This document shows positions 6,033-6,067 of a stretch of DNA of 6,067 bases, piece by piece. Made by a program: the position numbers and the translations under genes. Origin of the DNA: CAZPBO01 sp964584815 (lineage in GTDB: Bacteria; Planctomycetota; SKW154); contig CAZPBO010000080.1 in assembly GCA_964584815.1 (NCBI GenBank), positions 1-6,067 on the forward strand, read 5' to 3'. Positions within the stretch are counted from its first letter, which is position 1; every line of letters starts with the position of its first letter. The notes under the pieces are model-generated. The model had not been told where the DNA came from and ran no database searches. It was given only the letters and a program-made list of their open reading frames with translations.

Positions 6033-6067
6033 TAGACTGAAGTCACTGCGATTAAAGTTTCCAGTCG

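Overview
The window is bacterial, with gene-dense coding, Shine-Dalgarno sites, sigma70-like promoters and lipoprotein signal peptides, but I cannot name a phylum from it. G+C is moderate by eye. The tRNA at the left edge lacks an encoded CCA. Large, repeat-built surface lipoproteins with Ig-like plus clostripain domains occur in many environmental phyla, so they are not diagnostic. There is no run of more than about 200 bases without a gene.

Left part (1-2426): the 3' half of a tRNA-Pro(GGG) gene lies on the plus strand. A three-gene minus-strand operon faces it: a helix-turn-helix protein with a C-terminal membrane segment, then a small single-pass membrane protein, then a large serine recombinase. 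Consecutive genes overlap by the 4-base ATGA signature, so translation is probably coupled. The recombinase frame has no stop before the window edge and runs antisense into the tRNA gene. This arrangement suggests the left boundary of an integrated element, with the integrase at the tRNA 3' end. The other boundary is not visible here.

Middle part (2427-5468): a short promoter-bearing spacer is followed by a second minus-strand operon, an 804-residue lipoprotein and then a 137-residue lipoprotein. The large lipoprotein has two Ig-like (He_PIG-type) domains and a clostripain-family (C11) cysteine peptidase domain with its His/Cys pair intact. Both products should act outside the cytoplasmic membrane.

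Right part (5469-6067): a 160-base intergenic region carries back-to-back promoters, one for the peptidase operon and one for an XRE-type regulator on the plus strand. A perfect 13-base inverted repeat lies inside the regulator's promoter and is a candidate autoregulatory operator. After the regulator there is a perfect 18-base palindrome of unknown role close to the window end.

The most distinctive parts are the coupled membrane-HTH / membrane-protein / recombinase operon abutting a tRNA, and the secreted C11 peptidase divergently paired with an XRE regulator. The functional links between genes are inferences from layout.
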